A stretch of 64,000 nt of DNA from Chloroflexota bacterium (GTDB lineage Bacteria > Chloroflexota > Anaerolineae > Caldilineales > Caldilineaceae): the NCBI GenBank assembly GCA_018969295.1, contig JAGWYN010000001.1, forward strand, positions 62,001 to 126,000. The letters are read 5' to 3'. Below the pieces are notes generated by a model. The model was given only the letters and a program-made list of their open reading frames with translations. It was not told where the DNA came from and did not search any database. The position numbers and the translations under genes were made by a program. Positions within the stretch are counted from its first letter, which is position 1, and the number at the start of each line of letters is the position of its first letter. Below are positions 37,373-45,494 of the stretch, piece by piece.

Positions 37373-38560
37373 ATGTCTTTGCTGGCTGGCCTCCGGGTTC
37401 TTGACCTTTCACGCGTGCTGGCTGGCCCCTACTGTACGATGGTGCTGGCTGACTATGGGGCCGATGTGGTCAAGGTAGAGGAACCGGGCAGCGGGGACGG
37501 CACCCGTGGCTGGGGTCCGCCCTGGGTCGGAGACCAGAGCGCCTATTTTTTGACCGCCAACCGCAACAAACGCAGCCTCACGGTCGATCTCAAAACAACT
37601 GCCGGCCAGCAGATTGTCCAGCAGCTTGCCCTCTGTTCTGATGTTCTGGTCGAAAACTTCAAGGTAGGGGATGCAGCCCGGCTGGGGGTCGACTACGCCA
37701 CGCTCGCTGCACGCAACCCCCGTCTGGTCTACTGCTCGATCACGGGCTACGGACAGACCGGCCCGGCATGCGAGCAGGCCGGCTACGATTTTGTGGTGCA
37801 AGCCCAAGGGGGCATCATGTCGATCACAGGGCCGGTGGAGGGCGAAGCCTGCAAGGTCGGTGTGGCGATCGCCGACATCACCGCAGGGCTTTTTGCAGCC
37901 ACCGCGATTTTGGCTGCCTTGCACGAGCGCGCGACCAGCGGGCAGGGGCAGTGGATCGACATTGCCCTGCTCGACGCGCAGATTGCCTGGCTGGCCAATG
38001 TGGCGCAGAACTATCTGGTAACCGGCGAGCCCCCTCGGCGATACGGCAATGCCCATCCCAGCATTGTGCCCTATGAGACATTTGCCACGGCCGATGGCCA
38101 TCTGGCACTCGCTATCGGGACCGACGAGCAGTTTCGCAAATTTTGCCAGGCAGCCGGCGTTCCGGCTCTGGCGGAAGAGGAGCGTTTCCGCACCAACCAG
38201 GCACGCGTCGAGCACCGCAGCGTCCTGGTTCCCTCCCTTCAGGCGCTGCTGCGGACGCGCTCGACCGCAGCCTGGCTGGCGCTCTGCGCAGAGCAGAAGG
38301 TGCCGGCCGGACCGATCAACGACATTCCAGCTGCGCTTGCGGATCCCCAGGTCCGGGCACGCGGCATGGTGCAAGAGGTCGAGCATCCCAGTGTGGGGCG
38401 GATCGCGCTGTTGGGGCCGGTTGCAAAATTTGAGCGCACGCCAGCCACTGTGCGCAGTGCGCCGCCGCCATTGGGCTTCCACACCGAAGAAGTGCTGGCC
38501 GAGTTGCTCGGCTACACAGCCAGCCAGATCGCACGGCTGCGTGCGCAAGGGGTCATCTGA
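37373..38560 (+). CDS. Class III CoA transferase (CaiB/BaiF family)
   Basis: Moves CoA between carboxylic acids. 395 residues. N-terminal GLRVLDLSRVLAGPYCTMVLADYGADVVKVE is the family signature. FLTANRNKRSLTVDLK and ITGYGQTGP follow, and the catalytic aspartate is expected in GYDFVVQAQGG (about residue 139). It is the normal length. The acids handled cannot be predicted; homologues act on formate/oxalate, carnitine, succinate/malate pairs. It ends the operon started by the radical SAM gene; 250 bp of non-coding DNA follow. Confidence 0.92.
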   Translation: MSLLAGLRVLDLSRVLAGPYCTMVLADYGADVVKVEEPGSGDGTRGWGPPWVGDQSAYFLTANRNKRSLTVDLKTTAGQQIVQQLALCSDVLVENFKVGDAARLGVDYATLAARNPRLVYCSITGYGQTGPACEQAGYDFVVQAQGGIMSITGPVEGEACKVGVAIADITAGLFAATAILAALHERATSGQGQWIDIALLDAQIAWLANVAQNYLVTGEPPRRYGNAHPSIVPYETFATADGHLALAIGTDEQFRKFCQAAGVPALAEEERFRTNQARVEHRSVLVPSLQALLRTRSTAAWLALCAEQKVPAGPINDIPAALADPQVRARGMVQEVEHPSVGRIALLGPVAKFERTPATVRSAPPPLGFHTEEVLAELLGYTASQIARLRAQGVI

Positions 38561-38810
38561 TGCCCAACATTCGCCGTAGGGAATGCCAAAATTTTCAGCA
38601 GGAAAAGGAGTGTGCCGGAGACGATGAAAACCGGTGCACCGCGTCAGCAATTTGGGGGCGTCGCTCGAAATCAATTTTGAGCGAAAAAGTGTGCGCTCCG
38701 GCTCAACAACTCGCGTTTTGAGCAAAACTTGAGTAAAATCAAAAAATGGTGAAAAAACTGGCGGAAGACTTGCTGCAGCCCCCAAGTGTTCGAATCGAGA
38801 TGAGGATCGT
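38561..38810 (+). promoter_or_regulatory. Spacer with two GCTC/GAGC inverted repeats before the iron-type ABC genes
   Basis: The first repeat pairs TCGCTCGAAA (38662-38671) with TTTTGAGCGA (38676-38685), with one G-T wobble. The second pairs GCTCAA (38701-38706) with TTGAGC (38718-38723). The half-site TTTTGAGC occurs in both, and ACTTGAGT follows at about 38727-38734. This could be a two-site operator. No good promoter was found beside it. A 22-codon frame starts at 38746. Confidence 0.4.
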
Positions 38811-38814
38811 TTGA
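38746..38814 (+). CDS. Possible 22-codon leader frame overlapping the ABC permease start
   Basis: ATG at 38746 opens [22 protein letters not shown] and stops at TGA 38812-38814. The permease starts at the TTG 38811 so that start and stop overlap as TTGA. This geometry is typical of translational coupling. There is no obvious ribosome-binding site for the small frame itself, which weakens the call. Confidence 0.25.
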   Translation: MVKKLAEDLLQPPSVRIEMRIV

Positions 38815-40436
38815 GCCACAAAGCGCCTTGGGGGTTGACGTTGTGGGTGTGGGCTGTCAGTGGACTGGCTGTCGTGCCGCTGGTCTACATTCTGCTGCGT
38901 GCAGCGTTCGCCGGCCCGGCGACCTGGGCTCGGCTGTGGGTCGGGCAGCTGCCCGACTTGATGGTGCAGAGCCTGCTGCTGCTGCTGGGAACTGTGACTT
39001 TTGCGGTGCTGCTGGGGGTGGGCATGGCCTGGCTGGTCGAGCGCAGCGATCTGCCAGGGCGCAGCGTCTGGCGTGTGCTGCTGGCGTTGCCCCTGGCCAT
39101 CCCAGGCTACGTGGCAGCCATCTGCTACCTGATCCTATTGCGGCGTGGCGGGGTCGTGGACACGCTGCTGATGGCGTACGCTGGGTTTGACCGTGGAGAG
39201 GTGCCGCTGCCCTCTCTGTACAATCTTGGTGGGGCCACGCTGATCATCGGGCTGGTCAGCTACCCGTACATCTATCTGCCGACAGCTGCGGCGCTGCGTT
39301 CGACGGACCGGTCGTTGGAAGAGGCGGCCCGCATGTTGGGGCGCAGCAGCTGGGAGACCTTTCGCCAGATTACGCTGCCGCTGGTCGCGCCTGCGGTCGC
39401 GGGGGGGGCTTTGCTGGTCGGGCTGTATGTGCTCTCCGATTTCGGCACTGTGGCCATGCTGCGCTATCGGACATTTACGACCGCCATTTACAACCAGTTT
39501 GCGGGTCAGATCGACCGTTCTGGGGCGGCCATCCTCAGCGTACTTCTGATCCTGGTGGCGCTCCCCTTGTTGTTTGGGGAAGGGTGGTTCAGCCGTCGCC
39601 AGCAGCGTCTGACCGTGACGACTGCCTGGCGACCCCGTCAGAGGGTGCGTCTGGGGCCTCTGCGCTGGCTGGCGGCCGGGGGGGTCGCGGGGGTTGTGTT
39701 GTTGGCTTTGGGGCTACCCCTTGGGGTATTGGGGGGGCTCAGCCTGCAAGGCTGGCTGTTTCCCAGCGAAGCTGACCGGATTTGGGGAATCAACAACGAA
39801 GGGATTCTGATTTTTGGGGCCCACAGCCTGTTGGTGGCCGCGTTGGCGTCCACATTGGCCACCCTGCTGGCCTTGGCGCCGCTCTATCTGGCTGTGCGCT
39901 TTCCGAGCCGGCAGGCGCATCTGCTGCTGGCACTGAGCCGCAGCCCTTTTGCCTTGCCCGGGATCATCATCGGCCTGGCGTTTGTGTTGTGGATCAACCG
40001 CTGGCTGCCAGCCATTTACGGCACAATTTTCGCGCTGGTGTTTGCCTTTGTTTTTCGGCTGCTGCCGCAGTCATTGTCTACGGGAGAGGCGGCGCTTCGT
40101 TCGGTCTCCCCCGAGTTGGAAGAGGTGGCGCGCACGATGGGGGAGAAACCCGCCAGTGTCCTCTGGCGGATCACGCTGCCGGTGGCAGCTCCTGGACTTG
40201 CAGCCAGTTGGGCGCTGGTGTTCATCACGGCGATGAAGGAATTGCCGACAGCCATTTTGCTGCGCCCGCCCGGTTTTGACACGCTGCCGGTGCGCATCTG
40301 GGCAGCGGCCAGTGAGAGTGTGTACACACAGGCGGCACCGCCTGCATTTTTGTTGATTTTACTGACGACGTTGCTGTTGCTCCCCCTGCTGCACAGCCGC
40401 CTGGGGATCGACCGGGCGATCCAGGAACATTTTTGA
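38811..40436 (+). CDS. Iron(III)-type ABC transporter permease (FbpB/ThiP-like, fused double permease)
   Basis: 541 residues containing two binding-protein-dependent permease modules in one chain. Each has the EAA cytoplasmic loop that docks the ATPase: [21 protein letters not shown] in the first half and [21 protein letters not shown] in the second. About twelve membrane helices are seen. This architecture is typical of ferric-iron, thiamine and 2-aminoethylphosphonate importers. TTG start at 38811 has TGAGGA upstream. The ATPase gene follows 12 bp later, but the periplasmic binding protein normally at the start of the operon is absent here. Confidence 0.88.
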   Translation: MSHKAPWGLTLWVWAVSGLAVVPLVYILLRAAFAGPATWARLWVGQLPDLMVQSLLLLLGTVTFAVLLGVGMAWLVERSDLPGRSVWRVLLALPLAIPGYVAAICYLILLRRGGVVDTLLMAYAGFDRGEVPLPSLYNLGGATLIIGLVSYPYIYLPTAAALRSTDRSLEEAARMLGRSSWETFRQITLPLVAPAVAGGALLVGLYVLSDFGTVAMLRYRTFTTAIYNQFAGQIDRSGAAILSVLLILVALPLLFGEGWFSRRQQRLTVTTAWRPRQRVRLGPLRWLAAGGVAGVVLLALGLPLGVLGGLSLQGWLFPSEADRIWGINNEGILIFGAHSLLVAALASTLATLLALAPLYLAVRFPSRQAHLLLALSRSPFALPGIIIGLAFVLWINRWLPAIYGTIFALVFAFVFRLLPQSLSTGEAALRSVSPELEEVARTMGEKPASVLWRITLPVAAPGLAASWALVFITAMKELPTAILLRPPGFDTLPVRIWAAASESVYTQAAPPAFLLILLTTLLLLPLLHSRLGIDRAIQEHF

Positions 40437-40448
40437 GCCAATCGACCC

Positions 40449-41480
40449 ATGACCCATCCACTCATTTCGTTGCAAAATGTCGTGAAAAAGTATGGGGGCC
40501 CTGTTGCCGCGGTGGCAGGGGTCACCTTTGATGTGCCGTCTGGAGCGTTGGTGGCGCTTCTGGGCCCGAGTGGCTGTGGCAAGACGACGACGCTGCGCCT
40601 GATCGCCGGGTTGGAGAGGCCCGACGCCGGAACGATCTGGTTGGACGGCTTTCTGGCGGCCGGTGACGGCGTCTGGCGCCCGCCAGAAAGCCGTCGAGTG
40701 GGGATGGTCTTTCAGGATGGCGCGCTTTTTCCCCATTTGACCGTGGCGCAGAATATTGCTTTTGCGCTGCCTGCAAACCGACAGTCAGAGCGGATCGCCG
40801 AACTGCTGGGGTTGGTAGGGATGGGAGGATACGCTGGCCGGTACCCGCATCAGCTCTCTGGTGGACAGCAGCAGCGGGTTGCGTTGGCGCGTGCATTGGC
40901 GCCGCAGCCCGCTCTGGTGTTGCTGGATGAGCCTTTTTCGCGCCTGGATGCTGCGCTGCGGGTCGCTTTGCGCGACGATGTGCGATCCATTCTCAAGTGC
41001 ACCGAGGCAACCGCCATTTTCGTGACCCACGACCAGGAGGAGGCATTGAGCATCGCGGATTGGGTCGTCGTCATGTTCGATGGGCGGGTGGTCCAGGTGG
41101 GGGCGCCCCGGGAGGTCTATACGCGGCCAGCCACACGCCAGATCGCCACGTTTGTCGGAGAGGCGAATCTGCTGCCCGGCCGCGCCAACGGCACGATCGC
41201 CGAATGTGCGGTCGGCCGGGTGTTGCTGGCAACTCCCCAGCAGGGGCCGGTCGAGCTGATGATCCGGCCGGAATCGATCGAGCTGCGTGCGGCCCGCGGG
41301 GGCGCTGCGCGGATCGATCGCATCCGTTATTTTGGTCACGACCAGTCGCTGCATCTGACCCTCCAAGACGGCAGCCAGCTCTCCGTTCGCAGCCTGCCGA
41401 GGCCTGATCTTCAGGTGGGCCAGGAGGTCGAGATCGCGGTGCGCGGGGTCGTGGTGGCCTACCCGCAACGCACCTGCTAG
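40449..41480 (+). CDS. ABC transporter ATP-binding protein (FbpC/PotA-like)
   Basis: 343 residues. Walker [11 protein letters not shown] at about 37-46, Q-loop [12 protein letters not shown], signature [15 protein letters not shown], Walker [12 protein letters not shown] and the switch histidine in [10 protein letters not shown]. The C-terminal ~110 residues form a TOBE-like regulatory domain ([11 protein letters not shown]). Energises the double permease encoded just upstream; ferric-iron import is the best guess, polyamine or thiamine less likely. The last 4 bp overlap the end of the convergent dppC-like gene. Confidence 0.92.
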   Translation: MTHPLISLQNVVKKYGGPVAAVAGVTFDVPSGALVALLGPSGCGKTTTLRLIAGLERPDAGTIWLDGFLAAGDGVWRPPESRRVGMVFQDGALFPHLTVAQNIAFALPANRQSERIAELLGLVGMGGYAGRYPHQLSGGQQQRVALARALAPQPALVLLDEPFSRLDAALRVALRDDVRSILKCTEATAIFVTHDQEEALSIADWVVVMFDGRVVQVGAPREVYTRPATRQIATFVGEANLLPGRANGTIAECAVGRVLLATPQQGPVELMIRPESIELRAARGGAARIDRIRYFGHDQSLHLTLQDGSQLSVRSLPRPDLQVGQEVEIAVRGVVVAYPQRTC

Positions 41481-42412
41481 GCGCGTTGGCGCACATCCAG
41501 CGCGTCGCGCAGACCGTCTCCCAGCAGATTGAAGGCGAGCACGGTCAGGATCAAGGCCAGGCCGGGAAAGAGGATCAGGTGTGGGGCAGTGAAGACCTGG
41601 TTGCGTTCCTGCCCGATCATAGAACCCCACTCCGGGGTCGGTGGCTGGGCCCCCAACCCAAGAAACGAAAGGGCCGCTGCATCGAGGATAGAGACAGCAA
41701 TCCCCAGCGTGCCCTGCACGACCAACGGGGTTAAGGCGTTGGGCAGAATGTTGCCGAAAAGGATACGCCGGGTCGGAACCCCGATCGATCGGTCGGCAGT
41801 GACATAGTCCTGCTGTTTGATCGAGAGCACGCTGGCACGCATAATGCGCGCGTAGACAGGGATGCTGACAATGCCGATCGCCAGCAGCGTGTTGATCAGG
41901 CCGGGGCCCAGCACGGTGACGATGCCGATCGCCAAAATCAGGCTGGGAAACGCCAGCATGATGTCCATCAGCCCCATGAGGAGGTGGTCGGTCCAGCCCC
42001 CCAGATAGCCGGAGGTCGCCCCCAGCAGCGAGCCGATCACGATCGCAAAGCCGACAGAGACGATCCCGACCAGCAGCGAGAGGCGGGCGCCGAAGAGGAT
42101 TCGGCTGTAAAGGTCGCGCACGTTTCCGTCCAGCCCAAAAAAGTGCTGTGGCTGGTCGTGCGGGCAGCCGAACAGATGGATGCAAGGGGGCTGCCGTTTG
42201 GTAACCTCCTCAACCCCGATCAAGGACTGGGTGGGGTCGTGTGTGGCAAGGGTAGGGGCCAGCGCTGCCACCAGGATCAGGGCGAGGAGGATCGCCATCC
42301 CGATCAGTGCTGACCGACGTTGAAACAGACGTCGCAGTGCAGTGCGCCAGAGTCCACGCGGTCTGGTCTTCAAAATTGGCTCGACTGAAGCGGTCGCGGC
42401 AGATGTGCTCAT
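41477..42412 (-). CDS. Oligopeptide/dipeptide ABC transporter permease (DppC type)
   Basis: 311 residues. N-terminal cytoplasmic tail, one helix with [19 protein letters not shown], a periplasmic loop, then the five-helix permease domain: [21 protein letters not shown], and the EAA-like loop [25 protein letters not shown] that contacts the ATPase. [15 protein letters not shown] near the end is the usual DppC motif. It lies 21 bp downstream of the dppB-like gene. The ATPases DppD/DppF are not downstream, where the unrelated iron-type ATPase gene converges. Confidence 0.92.
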   Translation of the reverse strand: MSTSAATASVEPILKTRPRGLWRTALRRLFQRRSALIGMAILLALILVAALAPTLATHDPTQSLIGVEEVTKRQPPCIHLFGCPHDQPQHFFGLDGNVRDLYSRILFGARLSLLVGIVSVGFAIVIGSLLGATSGYLGGWTDHLLMGLMDIMLAFPSLILAIGIVTVLGPGLINTLLAIGIVSIPVYARIMRASVLSIKQQDYVTADRSIGVPTRRILFGNILPNALTPLVVQGTLGIAVSILDAAALSFLGLGAQPPTPEWGSMIGQERNQVFTAPHLILFPGLALILTVLAFNLLGDGLRDALDVRQRA

Positions 42413-42433
42413 AAAGGATCACTCCGATGGCGG

Positions 42434-43510
42434 TCAGCCCAGCCGAATGCGTGGGTCTAGAATGGCGTATGAAATGTCGACCAGCAGATTGACGACCACA
42501 TAGGTGAAGGCGATCACCAGTGTGAAGCCCTGGATCACCCCATAGTCGCGCGAGGAAATGGCATCAAACATGGTGCGCCCGACGCCGGTCAGCCCGAAGA
42601 TCGTCTCGGTCAGGACAGCACCGCTGAGCAGGCCGCCCAGCGAAAGGCCGATCACGGTGATGACCGGGAGCAGTGCGTTGCGCATGGCGTGGCGGAAGAT
42701 GATGCGGCGTTCGTTCAAACCTTTGGCACGGGCTGTGCGCATGTAGTCGAGGTTCATCACTTCGAGCAGGCTGGAACGGGTCATGCGGGCGATCACCGAC
42801 ATCGAGACCGTCGAGAGTACGAGGACAGGCAGAATCAGATGGCGGCCGGCGTCGACGATAAGTTTGCTGTTGAGGGTCAAGAGGCCGTTGAGAACGTACA
42901 TCTGGGAAAAGAAGTCGAGCAGCCCACGCAGCGGTCCACCCAGTTCGTTCAGCCCCCAGACAGCAGCGATCGGCTGCACGCGCACGCCGGCGGTCAGTCT
43001 TCCTGAAGGGGGCAGTGAGAAGGGGCTCTCTTTGAGCAGCACTGCAAAAAGATAGGCGGCCAGCAAGCCCAGCACAAAGATCGGCACGGAGACGCCCAGG
43101 TTGGCCAGGACCATCGTCGATACATCGACCGGTGAATTTTGCCAGTGGGCGGCGACCACGCCCAGAATGACGCCAAAGAACGTAGCGACCAGAAGCGAGA
43201 GCAGCGCCAGCTCGATTGTGACGGGCAGCCGCTCCATCAGCATTTCTGTCACAGGGCGGCCGAAACGCATGGACTCGCCCAGATCCCCAGCCAGCACACG
43301 CCCCAGATAGTAGCCGAACTGGACGACCGGCGGTTGGTCGAGGCCATAGCGTTTGGAAAACGCTGTGCAGACCGCATCGCTGGCCTTCTCACCCAGCATC
43401 GCACGGCACGGATCGCCGGGGATCAGACGGTTGAGAACAAAGGTGATAAAGAGGATCCCGATCAAAACCGGGAGAGCGAGGAGTGCTCGCTGGGCAATAT
43501 ACCGTATCAA
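42434..43510 (-). CDS. Oligopeptide/dipeptide ABC transporter permease (DppB type)
   Basis: 358 residues, slightly longer than usual. Begins with the characteristic RYIAQRALLALPVLIGILFITFVLNRLIPGDP split over the first helix, continues with YGLDQPPVVQFGYYLG and LGESMRFGRPVTEML in the periplasmic part, and ends with the permease domain: MNLDYMRTARAKGLNERRI is the EAA loop. A ~45-residue loop in the middle (PIAAVWGLNELGGPLRG) is extra compared with E. coli DppB. Stop overlaps none of the neighbours; translated before the dppC-like gene. Confidence 0.92.
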   Translation of the reverse strand: MIRYIAQRALLALPVLIGILFITFVLNRLIPGDPCRAMLGEKASDAVCTAFSKRYGLDQPPVVQFGYYLGRVLAGDLGESMRFGRPVTEMLMERLPVTIELALLSLLVATFFGVILGVVAAHWQNSPVDVSTMVLANLGVSVPIFVLGLLAAYLFAVLLKESPFSLPPSGRLTAGVRVQPIAAVWGLNELGGPLRGLLDFFSQMYVLNGLLTLNSKLIVDAGRHLILPVLVLSTVSMSVIARMTRSSLLEVMNLDYMRTARAKGLNERRIIFRHAMRNALLPVITVIGLSLGGLLSGAVLTETIFGLTGVGRTMFDAISSRDYGVIQGFTLVIAFTYVVVNLLVDISYAILDPRIRLG

Positions 43511-43551
43511 GGTGGGTCAGCTTCACTCGAACAGTGAGGGTCGGGTAAGGT

Positions 43552-43587
43552 CTGGTGACAGCCACGCAGTTGCGCGGCTGTCACCAG
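43552..43587 (-). terminator. 12 bp perfect hairpin between binding-protein and permease genes
   Basis: CTGGTGACAGCC (43552-43563) and GGCTGTCACCAG (43576-43587) are perfect inverted repeats around a 12 nt loop that itself can pair (GCA/TGC). On the minus strand it follows the binding-protein stop. No T tract follows. Such structures commonly protect the 3' end of an abundant binding-protein mRNA and reduce permease expression; that role is inferred. Confidence 0.6.
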
Positions 43588-43600
43588 GAGAGATAGGACG

Positions 43601-45289
43601 TTATTCGGCAGGAGCGTTCAAAAAGCCGCCGAAGAGACCTGGGAAGTACGAGAAGCTGCCGTCACGGCCGACATGCAGCGGGTGCGACGCGTCCCACTGG
43701 ACACCGTAGGAGAGCACCACATCGTTGGCGTCAAGGGTGGCGCCGTTGTGGAAGGTGACCCCCTCGCGCAGCGTGAAGACCCATTCGGTCAGCTCGGGAT
43801 TGGCGCTCCAGGTGCTGGCCAGCCCGGCCACGACGTCGCCGCTGCCCGGTTCGTAGGCCAACAACGACTCCATGATCTGCTCGCAGGCCCGCAAGGCCTC
43901 GCCGTCGGTCTCATCGGCGCAGTAGAGGCCGGCCGGCTCCCCGTTCTGCAACCAGACAAAGGTGTCGCGGTCGCCCGGGGTCATCAGCCGGAACTGTTCG
44001 GCGCCGATGTCGGAGGCGTAGGCCCCTTGGACATCTGCCTTGAAGGCCGCGCCGTTGCCGCCGTGGGCGATCGGGATCATTGGCACGTGCTGCTTGATCA
44101 GCTCGTTGGCCTGGTCGTACCAGGGCTGGCGCTCAGCTGGGTCAGACTTGGTAGCGCCTTCGTTCAGCGCATCCCAGATATCCTGGAAGCCTTCTCCGAA
44201 CTGTGCCGAGGCCCCGGGGCCAAAGTGAAAGTCCAGGAAGTTGGTGGCGTCCGGGTAGTCGGCACCCCAGCCAAGCAGATGAATTCCGTCCAGTTCGCCC
44301 CGATCGGCGGCGTCCAAGAAGGCGCCCGACTCCATCACGACGATCTCGGCCTCGACACCGATCTCGGCCAGCTGGGCCTGGATATCCTGGGCGACGATGC
44401 CCGGGTTGGGCAGGTAGCCGCGCACGACATCGCGATAGGTGATCGTGGTCTTGAAACCAGGCAACACGCCTTCTTCTTCCAGGATTTGTCTGGCCTGCGC
44501 GGGGTCATAGGCATACCATTCCTGCCCGTCGCTGTAGCCGAAGATCGACGGCGGCATGAACTGGCTGGCGACCGAAGAGCCTGGGGGATAGAAGTTGTCG
44601 ACCAGACGCTGTCGGTCGATCGCCATCCCAAAGGCCTGGCGTACCCGTTCGTTGTCGAAGGGGGGGAAACTGTTGTTCATCCCCAGGTAGAAGATGTTGG
44701 TTCCTTTGCGCAGGGCCAACTGCAGGGTGGAATCCCCCTCGATCGTTGCAAAGTCGTCTGGGCCTGGGTTGTCGATACCGTCAACCGTGCCCGCCTGCAG
44801 CTCGACCAGCCGCTGGGCGCTTTCGGCGCTCCAGCGGAAGACCAAAGTCTGCGGGATGGCCTTCTCGCCCCAGTAGTTCTCGTTGCGTTCGAAGATAATC
44901 TGGTCCCCGCGCAGCCATTCGACCAGCTTGTAGGGGCCAGTGCCGTTGGGCTTTTCGATCAACTCGCCGCCGCCGCCGGTGGCTGTCAGGTAGTCGGCGT
45001 CGTTGATGGCGAAGGAAGAAAAGGCGACTTTGGCAGGAAAAGCTGGGTCGGGCTGGCAGAGGGTGAACTTGACGGTGAGTTCGTCGACCGCTTCGATCGC
45101 CTTGAAGAGGCCGCCGTAGTCGCAGTTCTCGGCGGCCATGGACATCGGCTCGAACGGGCCGGCGGGGGCCGCTTCCTCGGCGGCTGGCTCGGTGGCCACA
45201 GCAGCTGTGTCGACAGGTGCTGCGCAGCCCGCCAACAGGCCCAACAGCACGAGCAGGCTGACCCAGAGCGAAATCTTGCGCTGATGCAT
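43601..45289 (-). CDS. Oligopeptide-binding lipoprotein (SBP_bac_5 family) with circularly permuted order
   Basis: 562 residues. Lipoprotein signal MHQRKISLWVSLLVLLGLLAGC, lipobox Cys22, then an Ala/Glu-rich linker. The mature part starts with IEAVDELTVKFTLCQPDPAF and runs through NGTGPYKLVEW, NENYWG, VRQAFGMAIDRQ and PDATNFLDFHFGPGA. In ordinary family members these come after an N-terminal segment of about 120 residues. That segment is found here at the C-terminus instead (about 439-562): CEQIMESLLAYEPGSGDVV, GLASTW, TFTLREGV-like WVFTLREGVTFHNGA and LDANDVVLSYG. So the chain appears permuted. ATG at 45289 follows AAGGAG. Binds peptides for the DppBC-like permeases. Confidence 0.9.
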   Translation of the reverse strand: MHQRKISLWVSLLVLLGLLAGCAAPVDTAAVATEPAAEEAAPAGPFEPMSMAAENCDYGGLFKAIEAVDELTVKFTLCQPDPAFPAKVAFSSFAINDADYLTATGGGGELIEKPNGTGPYKLVEWLRGDQIIFERNENYWGEKAIPQTLVFRWSAESAQRLVELQAGTVDGIDNPGPDDFATIEGDSTLQLALRKGTNIFYLGMNNSFPPFDNERVRQAFGMAIDRQRLVDNFYPPGSSVASQFMPPSIFGYSDGQEWYAYDPAQARQILEEEGVLPGFKTTITYRDVVRGYLPNPGIVAQDIQAQLAEIGVEAEIVVMESGAFLDAADRGELDGIHLLGWGADYPDATNFLDFHFGPGASAQFGEGFQDIWDALNEGATKSDPAERQPWYDQANELIKQHVPMIPIAHGGNGAAFKADVQGAYASDIGAEQFRLMTPGDRDTFVWLQNGEPAGLYCADETDGEALRACEQIMESLLAYEPGSGDVVAGLASTWSANPELTEWVFTLREGVTFHNGATLDANDVVLSYGVQWDASHPLHVGRDGSFSYFPGLFGGFLNAPAE

Positions 45290-45355
45290 AGAGGCTCCTT
45301 CTGATAAGAGTGGTAGAGGATAAGATGGGTGAAGCAGAAAAGATCCGCTAGTTTC

Positions 45356-45384
45356 TTTATAAACGAGTGTGGCCAATGCCGCAA
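45356..45384 (-). promoter_or_regulatory. Promoter of the binding-protein gene
   Basis: On the minus strand, TTGCGG (45384-45379), 17 bp, TATAAA (45361-45356), about 67 bp before the ATG. Good spacing and -10; this would drive the binding protein and the two permeases. Confidence 0.6.
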
Positions 45385-45494
45385 ATTGGTAAGGCGGGTG
45401 TGCGCGTTGCCGGGTGACCCCGAGATCCATTGGCGCAAGTCGGGCGCAGCGTGTGAGAAATGGCTGGAGCGAACTGCCCGCAGCCTCCCGCGAG

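Noticed and set aside
40449..43510. Iron-type ATPase as the missing ATPase of the Dpp-like permeases
   Set aside because: It is convergent, is fused in context to its own double permease and has a TOBE domain; Dpp systems use DppD/DppF-type ATPases.
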